Shown: positions 38,949 through 48,547 of the stretch, one piece after another
Layout of the letters: every line of letters starts with the position of its first letter
How positions within the stretch are numbered: position 1 is the first letter of the stretch
Assembly (NCBI GenBank): GCA_016200545.1
Contig: JACQEO010000014.1
Location: 1-64,000, forward strand
Direction of reading: 5' to 3'
Length of the DNA: 64,000 nucleotides
From: Deltaproteobacteria bacterium
Lineage (GTDB): Bacteria > Desulfobacterota > Binatia > UTPRO1
Notes under the pieces: model-generated
Told to the model about the DNA's origin: nothing
Database searches by the model: none
Seen by the model: the letters and a program-made list of their open reading frames with translations, nothing else
Made by a program: the position numbers and the translations under genes

Positions 38949-40430
38949 ATGCGCACCGCACCGGTCACCACCATTCTGGGACTGGCCGCGGCGGCGGCGG
39001 TCGCGCTCGCGCTCTCGACGTCGCTTTTACATCTGAAGCGAAAATCGAATGTGCTTTTGATCACGATCGACACGCTCCGAGCCGACCACCTGTCCTGCTA
39101 CGGATCCACGGACGTGTACACGCCGGTCATCGACACGCTTGCCGCGCATGCGGTGCTGTTCGAGCAAGCGTATGCCGACGTAACGTGGACGACGCCGTCG
39201 ATGGCGTCGGTCATGACCGGCCTCTACGCACCGAAGCACGGCGTACGCACCAGCTACCAGCGTCTGCGGCAGAGCGTAACGACAGTAGCCGAGTATTTGC
39301 GCCAGGCGGGGTTCGAGACCGGCGCCATCGTCGCGTCCTTTCCACTGGACTCGATCTTCGGACTCGATCAGGGATTCCAGACATACGACGACACCTTCAC
39401 GGCACCGCTATCGATCGATCCCGAGCACCCGCCCTCGCAGAGAAGCGTCGAGCGGGTTCCCAGTCGCTTCAGCGACGACACGCAAGAGATGATGGCGATG
39501 CTGTTCGACAAAGCCACCCACGACGCTTACCGTCCCGACAACGAGGTGACGGACGCCGCCATCCGTTGGCTGACAACGCGACACCGTCACGAGCCGTTCT
39601 TTTTCTGGGTGCACTACTTCGGCCCCCATGAAAAGCCGCAGACCACATCCGACGTCTACGAAGAGCGCCGGCGGCAGCTCGCGCAGTACAATCCCGATGT
39701 CGAAATGTCGGATCACGAAGTCGGCCGCCTGCTCAAGGTCATCAGGGATCTCGGCTTCATGGACCGGACGGCGATCATTCTCCACGCCGACCATGGGCAG
39801 AGCCTCCTGGAGCACGATTACTTCGGACACGGCCGTGACATCTACGATCCGAGTCAGCGCGTGCCCCTCATCGTGCGGCCCTCCGGCGGACTCGCCACCG
39901 GCATGCGTGTCACTCGCATGGTGCGCAACCTCGACATCATGCCGACCATCCTTGCGCTCGAAGGGATCGAGCCACGCACGACGATCGACGGCAGAAGCCT
40001 ACTCCCGGCGCTCACGAGCAGTGCGATCGACGTACCGGAAGAGATCTACGTCGAGACGTATCTCTCGGCCAATTTCCTCTTCGGCGAGATAATCGATCCC
40101 GTCAACGATGTTCGCCTCGGATACCGCCGGCTCGGCATCCGCACCTCGCAATGGAAATACGTCGTCAACGATCCTGCCCCGTTTGCCGACGTGCTGAATG
40201 CACCGCCGATCACGGACGAGGTGCGGCGCAAGTACTACTCGGAGGAGCTGTACGATCTCGCGAGTGATCCAGGCGAGCTGCGCAACGTCATCGCGTCACA
40301 CAGAAGTCTGGCGGCCGCCTTCCTCGAGCACGTCTGGGAGGTCCAACCTCGAGCAGCACCCACTCCGGAGGCTTTGCCCATTGGGGGTACCACGCGCGAG
40401 CGGCTGAAGAGTCTCGGCTACGTCGACTGA
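38949..40430 (+). CDS. Sulfatase-like protein, C (membrane-anchored)
   Basis: A 493-aa paralogue of sulfatase-like B with an N-terminal helix (about 7-25). LLITIDTLRAD gives Asp41, the nucleophile site TTPSM gives Thr81 instead of Cys or Ser, and HADHGQSLLEHDYFGHG is the metal block. It ends ERLKSLGYVD. It is predicted to face the periplasm. The start is one base after the stop of the GT39-HEAT gene. The pairing suggests that the modification it makes or removes is on the product of that transferase. A hydrolase or transferase of a phospho-substituent fits the Thr nucleophile better than a sulfatase. Confidence 0.82.
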   Translation: MRTAPVTTILGLAAAAAVALALSTSLLHLKRKSNVLLITIDTLRADHLSCYGSTDVYTPVIDTLAAHAVLFEQAYADVTWTTPSMASVMTGLYAPKHGVRTSYQRLRQSVTTVAEYLRQAGFETGAIVASFPLDSIFGLDQGFQTYDDTFTAPLSIDPEHPPSQRSVERVPSRFSDDTQEMMAMLFDKATHDAYRPDNEVTDAAIRWLTTRHRHEPFFFWVHYFGPHEKPQTTSDVYEERRRQLAQYNPDVEMSDHEVGRLLKVIRDLGFMDRTAIILHADHGQSLLEHDYFGHGRDIYDPSQRVPLIVRPSGGLATGMRVTRMVRNLDIMPTILALEGIEPRTTIDGRSLLPALTSSAIDVPEEIYVETYLSANFLFGEIIDPVNDVRLGYRRLGIRTSQWKYVVNDPAPFADVLNAPPITDEVRRKYYSEELYDLASDPGELRNVIASHRSLAAAFLEHVWEVQPRAAPTPEALPIGGTTRERLKSLGYVD

Positions 40431-40484
40431 CTCCGACAACTGTCGCGACCTTGACCCTCGCCGTCACTTAGCCTAGAAGCTCGA

Positions 40485-42866
40485 ATGCGAACGCGTCCCC
40501 TCTATCCGGAAATCTTTCTCGTCTCGTTCGGCGTCATCCTGCTCGAGATCAGCTATACGAGAATCTTCTCCTTTAAGCTCTTCTATTACTTCACGTACCT
40601 GATCGTCGGCATCGCCCTGCTCGGTATGGGATCGGGAGGCGTCTTCACCACCGTCTCACCCAGATTCCGCCGCGTCGGCCTCTCTCGCATCATTCCGATG
40701 GCCTGCATGCTCGCCAGCTCGGGCGTGCTCGCCGGCTATTTCGCGATCGCGTTCATTCAGCTGAACTCGATGGGCCTCCCGACGATACTCCGAGAGGACG
40801 GCAAGCTTCTCGTCATTACCGCTTGCGTCTTCATCCCGTTCCTATTGGGCGGCATCGTCATCGCGACCGTCTTCTCCGAGGATCCTGGGCACATACATCG
40901 TCTCTACTTCGCAGATCTTCTCGGTGCGGGAATCGGTTGCGCGCTCGTCGTACCGCTCATTGGCCGGCTGACCCCGCCCGCCTGCGTGTTCTTGAGCGGC
41001 CTCGTATTCATCGCGGCCGGCACGCCGCTCGCCGTTCGATACTCTCCGCGGAGCTTGATCCTCGGGGCTCCCGTGGCCGTCGCGCTCCTGATCGGGATAC
41101 TTCATCCCGCGCTGCTCCCTGAACCTGTCCCGGACGAGCTCAAGACGATGAGTCCGCAGCGCAGTGCCAACACCAAATATTACTTCTCCGCGTGGAGCCC
41201 GGTTTTCCGCATCGACGTGATGGATTCACCGTTCGACACCGGAAACCGTTACGTCATCAATCACGACGGGATCATCGGCTCGACGCTGCATCGCTTCGAC
41301 GGGAACCTCTCGAGCCTCAAGAGATTCGACCACGACAGTCGCTCGTATCCCTTCGTGGTCGCGCGGCCGAATCCGAAAGTGCTGATCATCGGCGCCGCGG
41401 GCGGCCACGAGATTCTTGCCTCGCTCTATTTCGGCGCCTTCCACATCACGGGCATAGAGCTCAACCCGGCGACATATTCCTTACTCACCACCCACTTCGC
41501 GGACTACACGGGACACATCGCGACAAACGAGAAGGTGACACTGATCAATGGCGAGGGTCGGTCGTTCCTGCGGCGCGACGAGAGCAAGTACGATCTGATC
41601 TGGTTCGTCGCGCCGGACAGCTATGCCGCGATGAACTCCGCGACGTCGGGGGCGTTCGTGCTGTCGGAGAGCTATCTTTATACGACCGAGATGATCGAGG
41701 ACAGTCTCGCGCACCTCACGCCCCACGGGATCATCTGCATGTCCTTCGGTGAGGTCGATTTCGCCGCGAAACCGAACCGCACCTCACGATACCTGAGCAG
41801 TGCCCGTGTCGCATTCACGAACGCCGGGGCGCCCGATTTCCCGAAGCACGTGATCCTCGTGACGCAGCCGAGTGTCTTTCAGGAATCGATGATGCTCTTC
41901 AAGCGGAGCCCGTTTACCGCACAAGAGATCGACGCCTTCCGAGCACGCACGTCGAACGTGAAGGGCAGCGTCATCCAATACGCCTGGACGCAGCCGGTCT
42001 CGAACCACCAAACCAATACCATCATCACAGCGAACGGCGCCGATCTGGAGCGTCTGTATAGGGAAGCCCCCTACGAGGTGGGGCCGGTAACCGACGACGC
42101 GCCGTTCTTCTGGCACTTCGCCCGCTTCAGTGATGCCATTCGAGGTACAGCGCTCAAGCGAGCCGGCTGGGACATGGAGGATGCGACCGGCGAGCGAGTC
42201 CTCATGACCCTCCTCGCGACCGTGATCGTATTCGCCACCGTTTTCCTGCTGCTGCCCTTCCTCGCGATCCGTGAGACCTGGACTCGCATTCCCTACAAGG
42301 GAACGGCCGCCGTTTACTTCGCCGCGCTGGGCATAGGTTTCATGTTCTTCGAAATCGTGCTGATCCAGAAATTCACGCTCTTTCTCGGCTACCCGACGTA
42401 CTCGCTCACGGTGACGCTGTTCGCGCTTTTGCTCTTCACGGGTATCGGCAGTCTCGTCAGCCCGCGCTACACGCAGCGGCGGAACCGCGGGCTCGTCGTG
42501 CTGCTCGGGATGCTGATGATCCTCATGCTCTTCTACCAATTCGGCATGGGCGGGATCGTCGGCCGCTGGATCGGAGCTCCCCTCGCCATCCGGATCGGGA
42601 TCGCCGTCGCGTGCCTCGCGCCACTCGGGCTCTGCCTCGGTGCGTTCATGCCGGTCGGTCTCCGCACCGTGGCCGGCGTGACCGAACACAAGGCGGAGTT
42701 CGTCGCATGGGCGTGGGCCGTCAACGGGTTCTTCTCCGTGATCAGTTCGATCCTCGCCACCATCCTCTCGATGACCTGGGGTTTCACCGTCGTGCTAACG
42801 CTGGCGGCGCTGGTCTATCTCATCGGGATCGTCGCGCTTCGTCGGATTCCCGAGATGGCAGCTTGA
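40485..42866 (+). CDS. Membrane protein with embedded spermidine-synthase-like domain (1)
   Basis: A 793-aa protein. About six helices (1-215) are followed by a soluble Rossmann domain (about 225-560) of the spermidine-synthase type and about six more helices (570-790). The nucleotide-binding core reads VLIIGAAGGHEI, then GIELNP and NGEGRSFL. Where polyamine synthases have their catalytic DxxD-type loop it reads APDSYAAMNSATSGAF, so canonical aminopropyl transfer is doubtful. Helices ISYTRIFSF and FFEIVLIQKF are shared with the paralogues at 52611 and 55102. TTGACC and TAGAAG upstream may form a promoter with a very short leader. The function is unknown. Confidence 0.8.
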   Translation: MRTRPLYPEIFLVSFGVILLEISYTRIFSFKLFYYFTYLIVGIALLGMGSGGVFTTVSPRFRRVGLSRIIPMACMLASSGVLAGYFAIAFIQLNSMGLPTILREDGKLLVITACVFIPFLLGGIVIATVFSEDPGHIHRLYFADLLGAGIGCALVVPLIGRLTPPACVFLSGLVFIAAGTPLAVRYSPRSLILGAPVAVALLIGILHPALLPEPVPDELKTMSPQRSANTKYYFSAWSPVFRIDVMDSPFDTGNRYVINHDGIIGSTLHRFDGNLSSLKRFDHDSRSYPFVVARPNPKVLIIGAAGGHEILASLYFGAFHITGIELNPATYSLLTTHFADYTGHIATNEKVTLINGEGRSFLRRDESKYDLIWFVAPDSYAAMNSATSGAFVLSESYLYTTEMIEDSLAHLTPHGIICMSFGEVDFAAKPNRTSRYLSSARVAFTNAGAPDFPKHVILVTQPSVFQESMMLFKRSPFTAQEIDAFRARTSNVKGSVIQYAWTQPVSNHQTNTIITANGADLERLYREAPYEVGPVTDDAPFFWHFARFSDAIRGTALKRAGWDMEDATGERVLMTLLATVIVFATVFLLLPFLAIRETWTRIPYKGTAAVYFAALGIGFMFFEIVLIQKFTLFLGYPTYSLTVTLFALLLFTGIGSLVSPRYTQRRNRGLVVLLGMLMILMLFYQFGMGGIVGRWIGAPLAIRIGIAVACLAPLGLCLGAFMPVGLRTVAGVTEHKAEFVAWAWAVNGFFSVISSILATILSMTWGFTVVLTLAALVYLIGIVALRRIPEMAA

Positions 42867-43983
42867 TGAGTCCTTCGGCGAGCAGCTTCGCATAGAGCGT
42901 CTCAGCCTCGAGGTTGTGACCTTCCTGGGTAGGGTGCGGAATATCAGTGGCCGTATATAGGTGCTCGGACTTGTGCATGCGGTAGATCGCGTCCATGTCC
43001 ACGACCGGGACTCCGAGATCCGCTCCCACGTCGCGGACGGCGTTGTTGTAGGAGTCATGAATCTCGACGAAGCGCTCATAGTCAGGAATTGCGCTGAACA
43101 ACATCAGCGTCTTCGCTGCCATCGTATTGGGAAACTCGTCGTACTTACCCACGTTCGCAGCGATGTCGAATGCGTGAGGAGCGGTAAGCAACCACACCTC
43201 GGAACCCTGGGCACGACCGAGCGCCACGATCCGTCGTAGGTTCTCCTTGTATTGATCGAGCGGGACGTTCGGCTTCCAGACCTTTGGGATGTCGCCGAGC
43301 GTCGGCTTCGCGTTGGTAGGCGCACGCAAAGCCTGGACTTCGAGGCCGAGCCGTAGCACGAAGGGATACAGCGCGGTCCTCATCAAGATGTCCTCTACGC
43401 CGCGCCCGACTTTGCTCTCAGTCTCGCGGAAGGTATCACGTCCGGCCCGAGACATGAGATGGTCGTTCCAACCGAAACGGACGGTGATGAGATCGGGGTG
43501 CAGGCCACGCAGCTTGCTGCGGAGCAGCATCACACCCTGGTAGCTGTTGTAACCAGGTGTTCCGGCGTTCAGTACCTCCACTTTCCCAGAGCCGATACGC
43601 TCCGCGATCAACATCTCCAGCTTCATGGGATATGGCTCGTGGATGTATTCGAATTTGTCGGTGATCAACATCCCGAATGTGCACGAATCACCGAGCGCGA
43701 GGATGCGATACACGGACGGAGACTTCTTCGTGAATTCGTGCGTCCGGAAGCCTGTGCTATTCAACGGTTGGCCGTCCACCACGAGCGAGGGTTTCAATTT
43801 GAAGTTGAGGATCGGATCACAAGCCCATAAAGGTGAGTCCTGATACGGATTCGGACAATGCGTGGCCATGCCCCTCATCCTGACGACCACCTCGGCGAGT
43901 AGGAGGAACAAGAGCAACGGCACACTCGCGAACACGAGTCTCTTGCCGCGGCTGAGAGTGCGAGGAGGGGGCGCGTCGGGCAT
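42820..43983 (-). CDS. SGNH/GDSL hydrolase, membrane-anchored (1)
   Basis: A 387-aa protein with an N-terminal anchor helix (about 16-34) and an SGNH-fold domain. LALGDSCTFG gives the nucleophile Ser100, FGWNDH gives block III Asn, and DIPHPTQEGH supplies the C-terminal Asp/His pair. It is predicted to be an extracytoplasmic esterase or acetyltransferase-like enzyme acting on glycan O-acyl groups. It ends the minus-strand group DUF5989, methyltransferase, carbamoyltransferase, small membrane protein, SGNH. Its 3' end overlaps the convergent SpeE-like gene by 47 bp. Confidence 0.85.
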   Translation of the reverse strand: MPDAPPPRTLSRGKRLVFASVPLLLFLLLAEVVVRMRGMATHCPNPYQDSPLWACDPILNFKLKPSLVVDGQPLNSTGFRTHEFTKKSPSVYRILALGDSCTFGMLITDKFEYIHEPYPMKLEMLIAERIGSGKVEVLNAGTPGYNSYQGVMLLRSKLRGLHPDLITVRFGWNDHLMSRAGRDTFRETESKVGRGVEDILMRTALYPFVLRLGLEVQALRAPTNAKPTLGDIPKVWKPNVPLDQYKENLRRIVALGRAQGSEVWLLTAPHAFDIAANVGKYDEFPNTMAAKTLMLFSAIPDYERFVEIHDSYNNAVRDVGADLGVPVVDMDAIYRMHKSEHLYTATDIPHPTQEGHNLEAETLYAKLLAEGLIKLPSRESDEARRSR

Positions 43984-44016
43984 TCGGGGAAGGTCGGCTA
44001 CGCGAGCGCCCCGCCG

Positions 44017-44250
44017 CTAGAATTGACGCTCGCAGCGTTCTCGGTCCGTTGGAATTGCGTGCCTCTGGTGCGCAAAACTCGCCGCCTTCGTCCGATGGAG
44101 CTCCAGAAGATCCCGGCGCCCTACTACGCGCAAGAGGATCGAGGTGGGTCCGATGACGAGCACATACGCGAGGGATAGGAGAATTGCCGTTTGAATCAGG
44201 CCGACGCGATGCGCAAACGCCATCCACCCGCGCTTGAGGTAGCTGAGCAC
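44017..44250 (-). CDS. Small single-helix membrane protein of the carbamoyltransferase cassette
   Basis: A 77-aa protein with one transmembrane helix (about 19-42, TAILLSLAYVLVIGPTSILLRVV) preceded by a basic amphipathic start and followed by a charged tail. Short proteins of this look are commonly found next to carbamoyltransferases and DUF5989 proteins in polysaccharide clusters. The GTG at 44250 lies 9 bases after the carbamoyltransferase stop. The role is unknown; it may recruit soluble enzymes to the membrane. Confidence 0.65.
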   Translation of the reverse strand: MLSYLKRGWMAFAHRVGLIQTAILLSLAYVLVIGPTSILLRVVGRRDLLELHRTKAASFAHQRHAIPTDRERCERQF

Positions 44251-44259
44251 GGGGTCGTG

Positions 44260-45996
44260 TCAGTCCAGTGCGAAGGCGGGCGGCAGTTGATCCACCGTAC
44301 CTGCTTGCGGTTGCTGCGCCTTTCGAAGGACGAAGCGGTCGATGACGAGGGTATCCATCCCCGTCGTCAAGAAGCAGCGGAGCGCATCCTCGGGCGTGCA
44401 GACGATCGGCTCACCGCGGACGTTGAACGAGGTGTTAATCAGCACCGCCGTCCCCGTCAGTCGATCGAACGCGCGGATGAGGTCGTAGAAGAGCGGATTG
44501 GTCTCCGCATCGACGGTCTGAATGCGCGCCGAGCCGTCGACGTGCGTCGTCGCGGGGAGCCGCTTCCTGCCGTCCTTCGCTTGCGCGACGAGCAGCATGT
44601 ACGGGCTCGGTCGATCGAGCTCGAAGTATTCGGCCGCTCGTTCCTCCAGCACCGCCGGCGCGAAGGGCCGGAAGCTCTCGCGGAACTTGATCTTGAGGTT
44701 GACGACGTCTTGGTTCTTGGGATTGCGCGCATCGGCGAGAATACTCCGTGCGCCCAAGGCACGCGGGCCGAACTCCATGCGACCCTGAAACCACCCCACG
44801 ACCTCTTGATCGGCGATTGCCTTGGCCGTCGTCGCGAGCAGCGCTTCGCGGTCGAGCTCCTCGAACACGGCGCCCTTCACCCCGAGGAAGGCGCGAATCT
44901 CGTCGGTGTCGTAGGCCGGACCGAGGAACGCGTTGCGCATCACGAATTCGCGAGGCCGCTCGAGAACACTGTTCGTGATGTAGGCGGCAACCCCGAGCGC
45001 TCCGCCGGCGTCGCCGGCGGCCGGCTGCACGAAAATGTCTCGGAATGAAGCCTCACGCATGATGCGGCCATTGGCGACGCAATTCAACGCGACGCCCCCG
45101 GCCATGCAGAGACTCGGGAGCTTCGTCTCTTGATGCAGGTGCCGGGCCATCTTCAGCATGACGTCCTCGGTAACCGCCTGGATACTCGCCGCGATGTCGC
45201 GGTCGCGCTGCTCCAACGGCCCTTCCGGATCGCGTGGCGGCGCACCGAAGAGCCGGTGGAAACGCTCGGTCGTCATCCGCAGACCGTAGTGGTACGCGAA
45301 GTACTCCATGTTGAGCCGAAAGCTGCCGTCATCCGCAACGTCGATGAGCTCCCGAACTTCCTTTTCGAAGCGAGGAACGCCGTAGGGCGCGAGACCCATC
45401 ACCTTGTACTCGGCACTGTTCACCTTGAAGCCGAGGTACGACGTGAACGCCGTATAGAGAAGGCCCAACGAATGTGGAAATCGAATCTCCTTGAAGAACT
45501 CGATCGACGATCCGCTGCCGCGCCCGTACGTCGCCGTCGACCATTCGCCGACCCCGTCCACCGTGAGCAGCGCCGCCTCGGCGAACGGCGAGACCAGAAA
45601 GGCGCTCGCCGCGTGCGACATGTGGTGCTCGATCATATAGACGGGGCCGTCGTATTGCAGCCGGTCCCGGATCAATGTCGGGATTACGAGCTTCTCGTGC
45701 AGCCAGGACGGCATCGCCCTCAAGAACGACCGGAACGACTTTGGAAAGCACGCGACGTGGGAGAAAAGCAGCCGTTTAAATTTGATGAACGGCTTCTCGT
45801 AAAACCCGATGTAGTCGATGTCGTTGACGAGGAGCTTTCCCTCCGCGAGACAGTATTGAATTGCGTTGATCGGGAAATCTTGATCGTGTTTCTTGCGCGT
45901 AAATCGCTCTTCCGACGCAGCAGCGACGACTTTGCCGTCGCGCATGAGGCACGCCGCCGAGTCGTGGTAGAAAGCGGAGATGCCCAATACGTTCAT
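44260..45996 (-). CDS. Carbamoyltransferase (NodU/TobZ family)
   Basis: O-carbamoyltransferase that uses carbamoyl phosphate and ATP to carbamoylate a hydroxyl, probably on a sugar (578 aa, full length). The N-terminal YrdC-independent Kae1-like domain has NVLGISAFYHDSAACL and EHHMSHAASAF (metal-binding His124-His128). The C-terminal domain has WFQGRMEFGPRALGARSIL, FAPAVL and NTSFNVRGEPIV. The ATG at 45996 overlaps the methyltransferase stop as ATGA. The neighbouring DUF5989 and small membrane proteins form the usual cassette. Confidence 0.93.
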   Translation of the reverse strand: MNVLGISAFYHDSAACLMRDGKVVAAASEERFTRKKHDQDFPINAIQYCLAEGKLLVNDIDYIGFYEKPFIKFKRLLFSHVACFPKSFRSFLRAMPSWLHEKLVIPTLIRDRLQYDGPVYMIEHHMSHAASAFLVSPFAEAALLTVDGVGEWSTATYGRGSGSSIEFFKEIRFPHSLGLLYTAFTSYLGFKVNSAEYKVMGLAPYGVPRFEKEVRELIDVADDGSFRLNMEYFAYHYGLRMTTERFHRLFGAPPRDPEGPLEQRDRDIAASIQAVTEDVMLKMARHLHQETKLPSLCMAGGVALNCVANGRIMREASFRDIFVQPAAGDAGGALGVAAYITNSVLERPREFVMRNAFLGPAYDTDEIRAFLGVKGAVFEELDREALLATTAKAIADQEVVGWFQGRMEFGPRALGARSILADARNPKNQDVVNLKIKFRESFRPFAPAVLEERAAEYFELDRPSPYMLLVAQAKDGRKRLPATTHVDGSARIQTVDAETNPLFYDLIRAFDRLTGTAVLINTSFNVRGEPIVCTPEDALRCFLTTGMDTLVIDRFVLRKAQQPQAGTVDQLPPAFALD

Positions 45997-46889
45997 GGGC
46001 GCTTCCGACCGACGAGCACGTAGTAGCCCCCACCGGCATTCTGCGTCAGGATCCAGGTCAGCTGCACGAGCAAATGCGCGACGGGATTGGATCGCCACTG
46101 CGCGACGTGGCGCGGCTTGAACATCCGCTTAGGCTCCGCGCCGAAGAGCTCGATCTTAGGAAACGAAGACACGTAGTCGAGCCCATTGTCATCGAACCAG
46201 CGCAGAACCTCAGCAACCGTATGCGTCGACTCGTGAGGATGCTCGTACTGATCGGCGAACCACGTTCGGCGCTTCTCCTCGTCATCTTCGAGCTCGACAA
46301 GCTGCTTCTTGATCGCGCGGTCCTTGGCTTTCCTGTCGAACAGCGAGAGGAGACGTACGATTCGGCGGCGAATCAGCAGCATGAGCCGACCGTAGCGATT
46401 GTAGAGCCCGACCACGACGAACCCACCCGGCTTCGTGATCGCAACCAGGTTTTGGAATCCCTTGTAGGGATCGCTCGTGTGATGAAGGACCCCGTTGCAG
46501 AACACATAGTCGAACGCGCGCGGCGGCATATCCCAATCGAGGATGTTGACGCGACGAAACTCGACGTTCTTGAGCGCCAGACGGCTCGCGAGGGTGCGGG
46601 CGAGATCGAGTGAATGCTGCGAGTAGTCGACGCCCATGACGCGGCGATCCTTGAGCGCGAGGAAACAGGGCAACTGGCCGGTTCCGCAGCCCACGTCGAT
46701 CACCGAGGCGCCGTAGGGAATCTCGGCGTCGATCATCTTCCCGTACCAGCTCGCCCGCGCAACGAGATCCCTGCGCGTCTCGTATTTCCCTGGGTTGAAG
46801 CCAGGGAACGGGTTGGATTCGTAGAACTCGTTGACGACCTTCAGCACCTGGGTCGTCGCAGCAGGCGCGGCGGTCGCCGACGGAGTCAT
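45993..46889 (-). CDS. SAM-dependent methyltransferase
   Basis: A 298-aa class I methyltransferase. NEFYESNPFPGFNPGKY leads into motif I VIDVGCGTGQLPCFL, MGVDYSQHSLD, and CNGVLHHTSDP. The FYESNPFPG opening is typical of a group often found with carbamoyltransferases and polysaccharide genes. The ATG at 46889 is preceded by GAGGA and preferred to an upstream start inside the leader. ATGA couples it to the carbamoyltransferase, so both enzymes may decorate the same glycan or act in sequence. Confidence 0.85.
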   Translation of the reverse strand: MTPSATAAPAATTQVLKVVNEFYESNPFPGFNPGKYETRRDLVARASWYGKMIDAEIPYGASVIDVGCGTGQLPCFLALKDRRVMGVDYSQHSLDLARTLASRLALKNVEFRRVNILDWDMPPRAFDYVFCNGVLHHTSDPYKGFQNLVAITKPGGFVVVGLYNRYGRLMLLIRRRIVRLLSLFDRKAKDRAIKKQLVELEDDEEKRRTWFADQYEHPHESTHTVAEVLRWFDDNGLDYVSSFPKIELFGAEPKRMFKPRHVAQWRSNPVAHLLVQLTWILTQNAGGGYYVLVGRKRP

Positions 46890-46917
46890 CCGAGAGTCCT
46901 CGCCGGAACGGGATGCG

Positions 46918-47088
46918 TTAGAAGAGGGCGTAGATGAAAGGTGCGAGGGCGGACCCCTGCGCGAAGATGATGAACGCACCCAACCCGACGAGAAGCACGA
47001 GAATTGGGGCGAGCCACCAGGTCCGATCCTCCTTCAGAAACAAGCCGAACTCGCGAAAGAGCCCGCCAACGATCCGGAACCTACCCAT
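46918..47088 (-). CDS. DUF5989-type small membrane protein
   Basis: A 56-aa protein, GRFRIVGGLFREFGLFLKED, then one transmembrane helix and the ending FAQGSALAPFIYALF. The Trp-rich ..DRTWWLAPI.. entry to the helix and the AQGSALAPFIY end match what I know of DUF5989 proteins, which accompany carbamoyltransferases in surface-glycan clusters. The ATG at 47088 gives the family length; longer in-frame starts are unlikely. It is the first gene of the minus-strand cassette, 28 bases ahead of the methyltransferase. Confidence 0.82.
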   Translation of the reverse strand: MGRFRIVGGLFREFGLFLKEDRTWWLAPILVLLVGLGAFIIFAQGSALAPFIYALF

Positions 47089-47295
47089 AGACGCGAACCT
47101 CGAGGGGAGACACTTCGAGATGGATTCCTTGTACATTGACGCGTCGATAGGGCACTTGTCAACGGCGCGAAACGAGCCGGGGTCGGACCAGGTTTCGGTG
47201 CGGCCGACGAGGATGCTCCACGCGGTCGCCTTCCGTTCCACGCGCCGAAGGTACGCTTGCCGACTGATCTGGATCGGTGCGAAAGACAGTGCTGA
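47089..47295. promoter_or_regulatory. Divergent regulatory region
   Basis: It separates the carbamoyltransferase cassette (-) from the second SGNH gene (+). A perfect TTGACA is present on the minus strand at 47162-47157, but the -10 candidates at standard spacing are poor (TCAATG). No ORF is supported. Confidence 0.35.
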
Positions 47296-48477
47296 GTGAG
47301 CACTGCGGCCACCGAGCGACCGTCGCCACTGCCAATCTGGAAGCGGCTGCTCTACAGCGCCATCGTTCTCGCGACCCTGCTGACTTCGCTGGAGCTGCTC
47401 ACGCGCTGGACCGGTGCCGATCGCCTACTCTTCCCCCATGCCTTCGAAGACCCATATGAGAAAGGCAAGGGCGGTTGGTGGAGTCTGTTGAGCTACGACC
47501 CGGTCCTCGATTGGAGGGGTCGGGCGTTCGCCCGGCTACCGGGGACGGACGAGCTCCTGAACGAACGTGGTTTTCGCGGCAGTGATTTCCGCGACCAAAA
47601 ACCGCCGGGCCTGCGTCGGGTCGTGTGCATGGGCGACTCGGCGACGTTCGGGCTGGTACACCATGGCGGGTTTCAATTCACGTACACGCCGACGTACAGC
47701 AGCGAATTGCAGCGTCTACTCAACACCCATGACGCGAGGCAAGAGGTTCATGTAGTCAACGCTGGCATCATCGGCTATTCGACGACGGAGGGTTTGCGGC
47801 TGCTCAAGCACGAGGTGCGCTACTGGCACCCCGATGTGATCACCCTTCGGTATGGAATCAACGATCACTTGAAGAAGTCGGTCGGGTACCTTCAGGATTT
47901 CGAGCCTCACAGCGCCATCTTACGTTGGAGCGAAGACAGCCTGTTTGATTTGTACATCTTTCAGTTGTTCGTCCGATTGAAGAACGTCCCACTGTTGGCT
48001 GCCGTCGCCGCACTCCCCGCGCCCGACGATACGGCACCGCCTGCCGAGGGACCGGTTGAAGTTCGAGTTCCGCTTCCTGACTTTGAATACAACCTTCGGC
48101 GACTGGTGGTCGAATGCCGCGCCACTGGTGCAAAAGTCGTCCTGATGACGGCACCGCTCGCCCCGCTCGTTCTGGAGATCACTTCAGATAGGAAGAAGCT
48201 CAGGGCGCTTGGGTACCCCACCTACGAGGACCTAGTTGCGGAACACCGGCGCTACGAAGATGTCGTGCGTGCGGTGGCGGCAGATCTGAGCGTGGATCTG
48301 GTAGACAGCAGCCGCGAACTCGCGGCTCGAGGATTGGAGCAGTTCTTCACTCGATACGATCTCGCCCACCCGAATGGCGATGGGCACGTCGCTATCGCGC
48401 AGGATCTCGCCGCACTGATTCGGTCCAAGCAACTGATTCCGGACACCGCGCCGGATGATGCGCGTGCGACACCCTAG
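47296..48477 (+). CDS. SGNH/GDSL hydrolase, membrane-anchored (2)
   Basis: A 393-aa protein with an N-terminal helix (about 17-36) and an SGNH domain. CMGDSATFG gives Ser115, YGINDH gives the conserved Asn, and DLAHPNGDGH gives the Asp/His pair. It is related to the SGNH protein at 42820 but clearly diverged. The GTG start at 47296 is used; a better start is not seen. It is transcribed away from the carbamoyltransferase cassette, which strengthens the idea of O-acyl turnover on the same glycan. Confidence 0.83.
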   Translation: MSTAATERPSPLPIWKRLLYSAIVLATLLTSLELLTRWTGADRLLFPHAFEDPYEKGKGGWWSLLSYDPVLDWRGRAFARLPGTDELLNERGFRGSDFRDQKPPGLRRVVCMGDSATFGLVHHGGFQFTYTPTYSSELQRLLNTHDARQEVHVVNAGIIGYSTTEGLRLLKHEVRYWHPDVITLRYGINDHLKKSVGYLQDFEPHSAILRWSEDSLFDLYIFQLFVRLKNVPLLAAVAALPAPDDTAPPAEGPVEVRVPLPDFEYNLRRLVVECRATGAKVVLMTAPLAPLVLEITSDRKKLRALGYPTYEDLVAEHRRYEDVVRAVAADLSVDLVDSSRELAARGLEQFFTRYDLAHPNGDGHVAIAQDLAALIRSKQLIPDTAPDDARATP

Positions 48478-48547
48478 CCAGACCCAGCGCAAACTACTTC
48501 GACGCCTCGATGATCGATTCGAGCAGGCGGCTGAATAGTCGGTAACT

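Noticed and set aside
31457-40430. Formylglycine-dependent sulfatases
   Set aside because: The C/S-x-P-x-R motif is not present in any of the proteins; Thr occupies the position.
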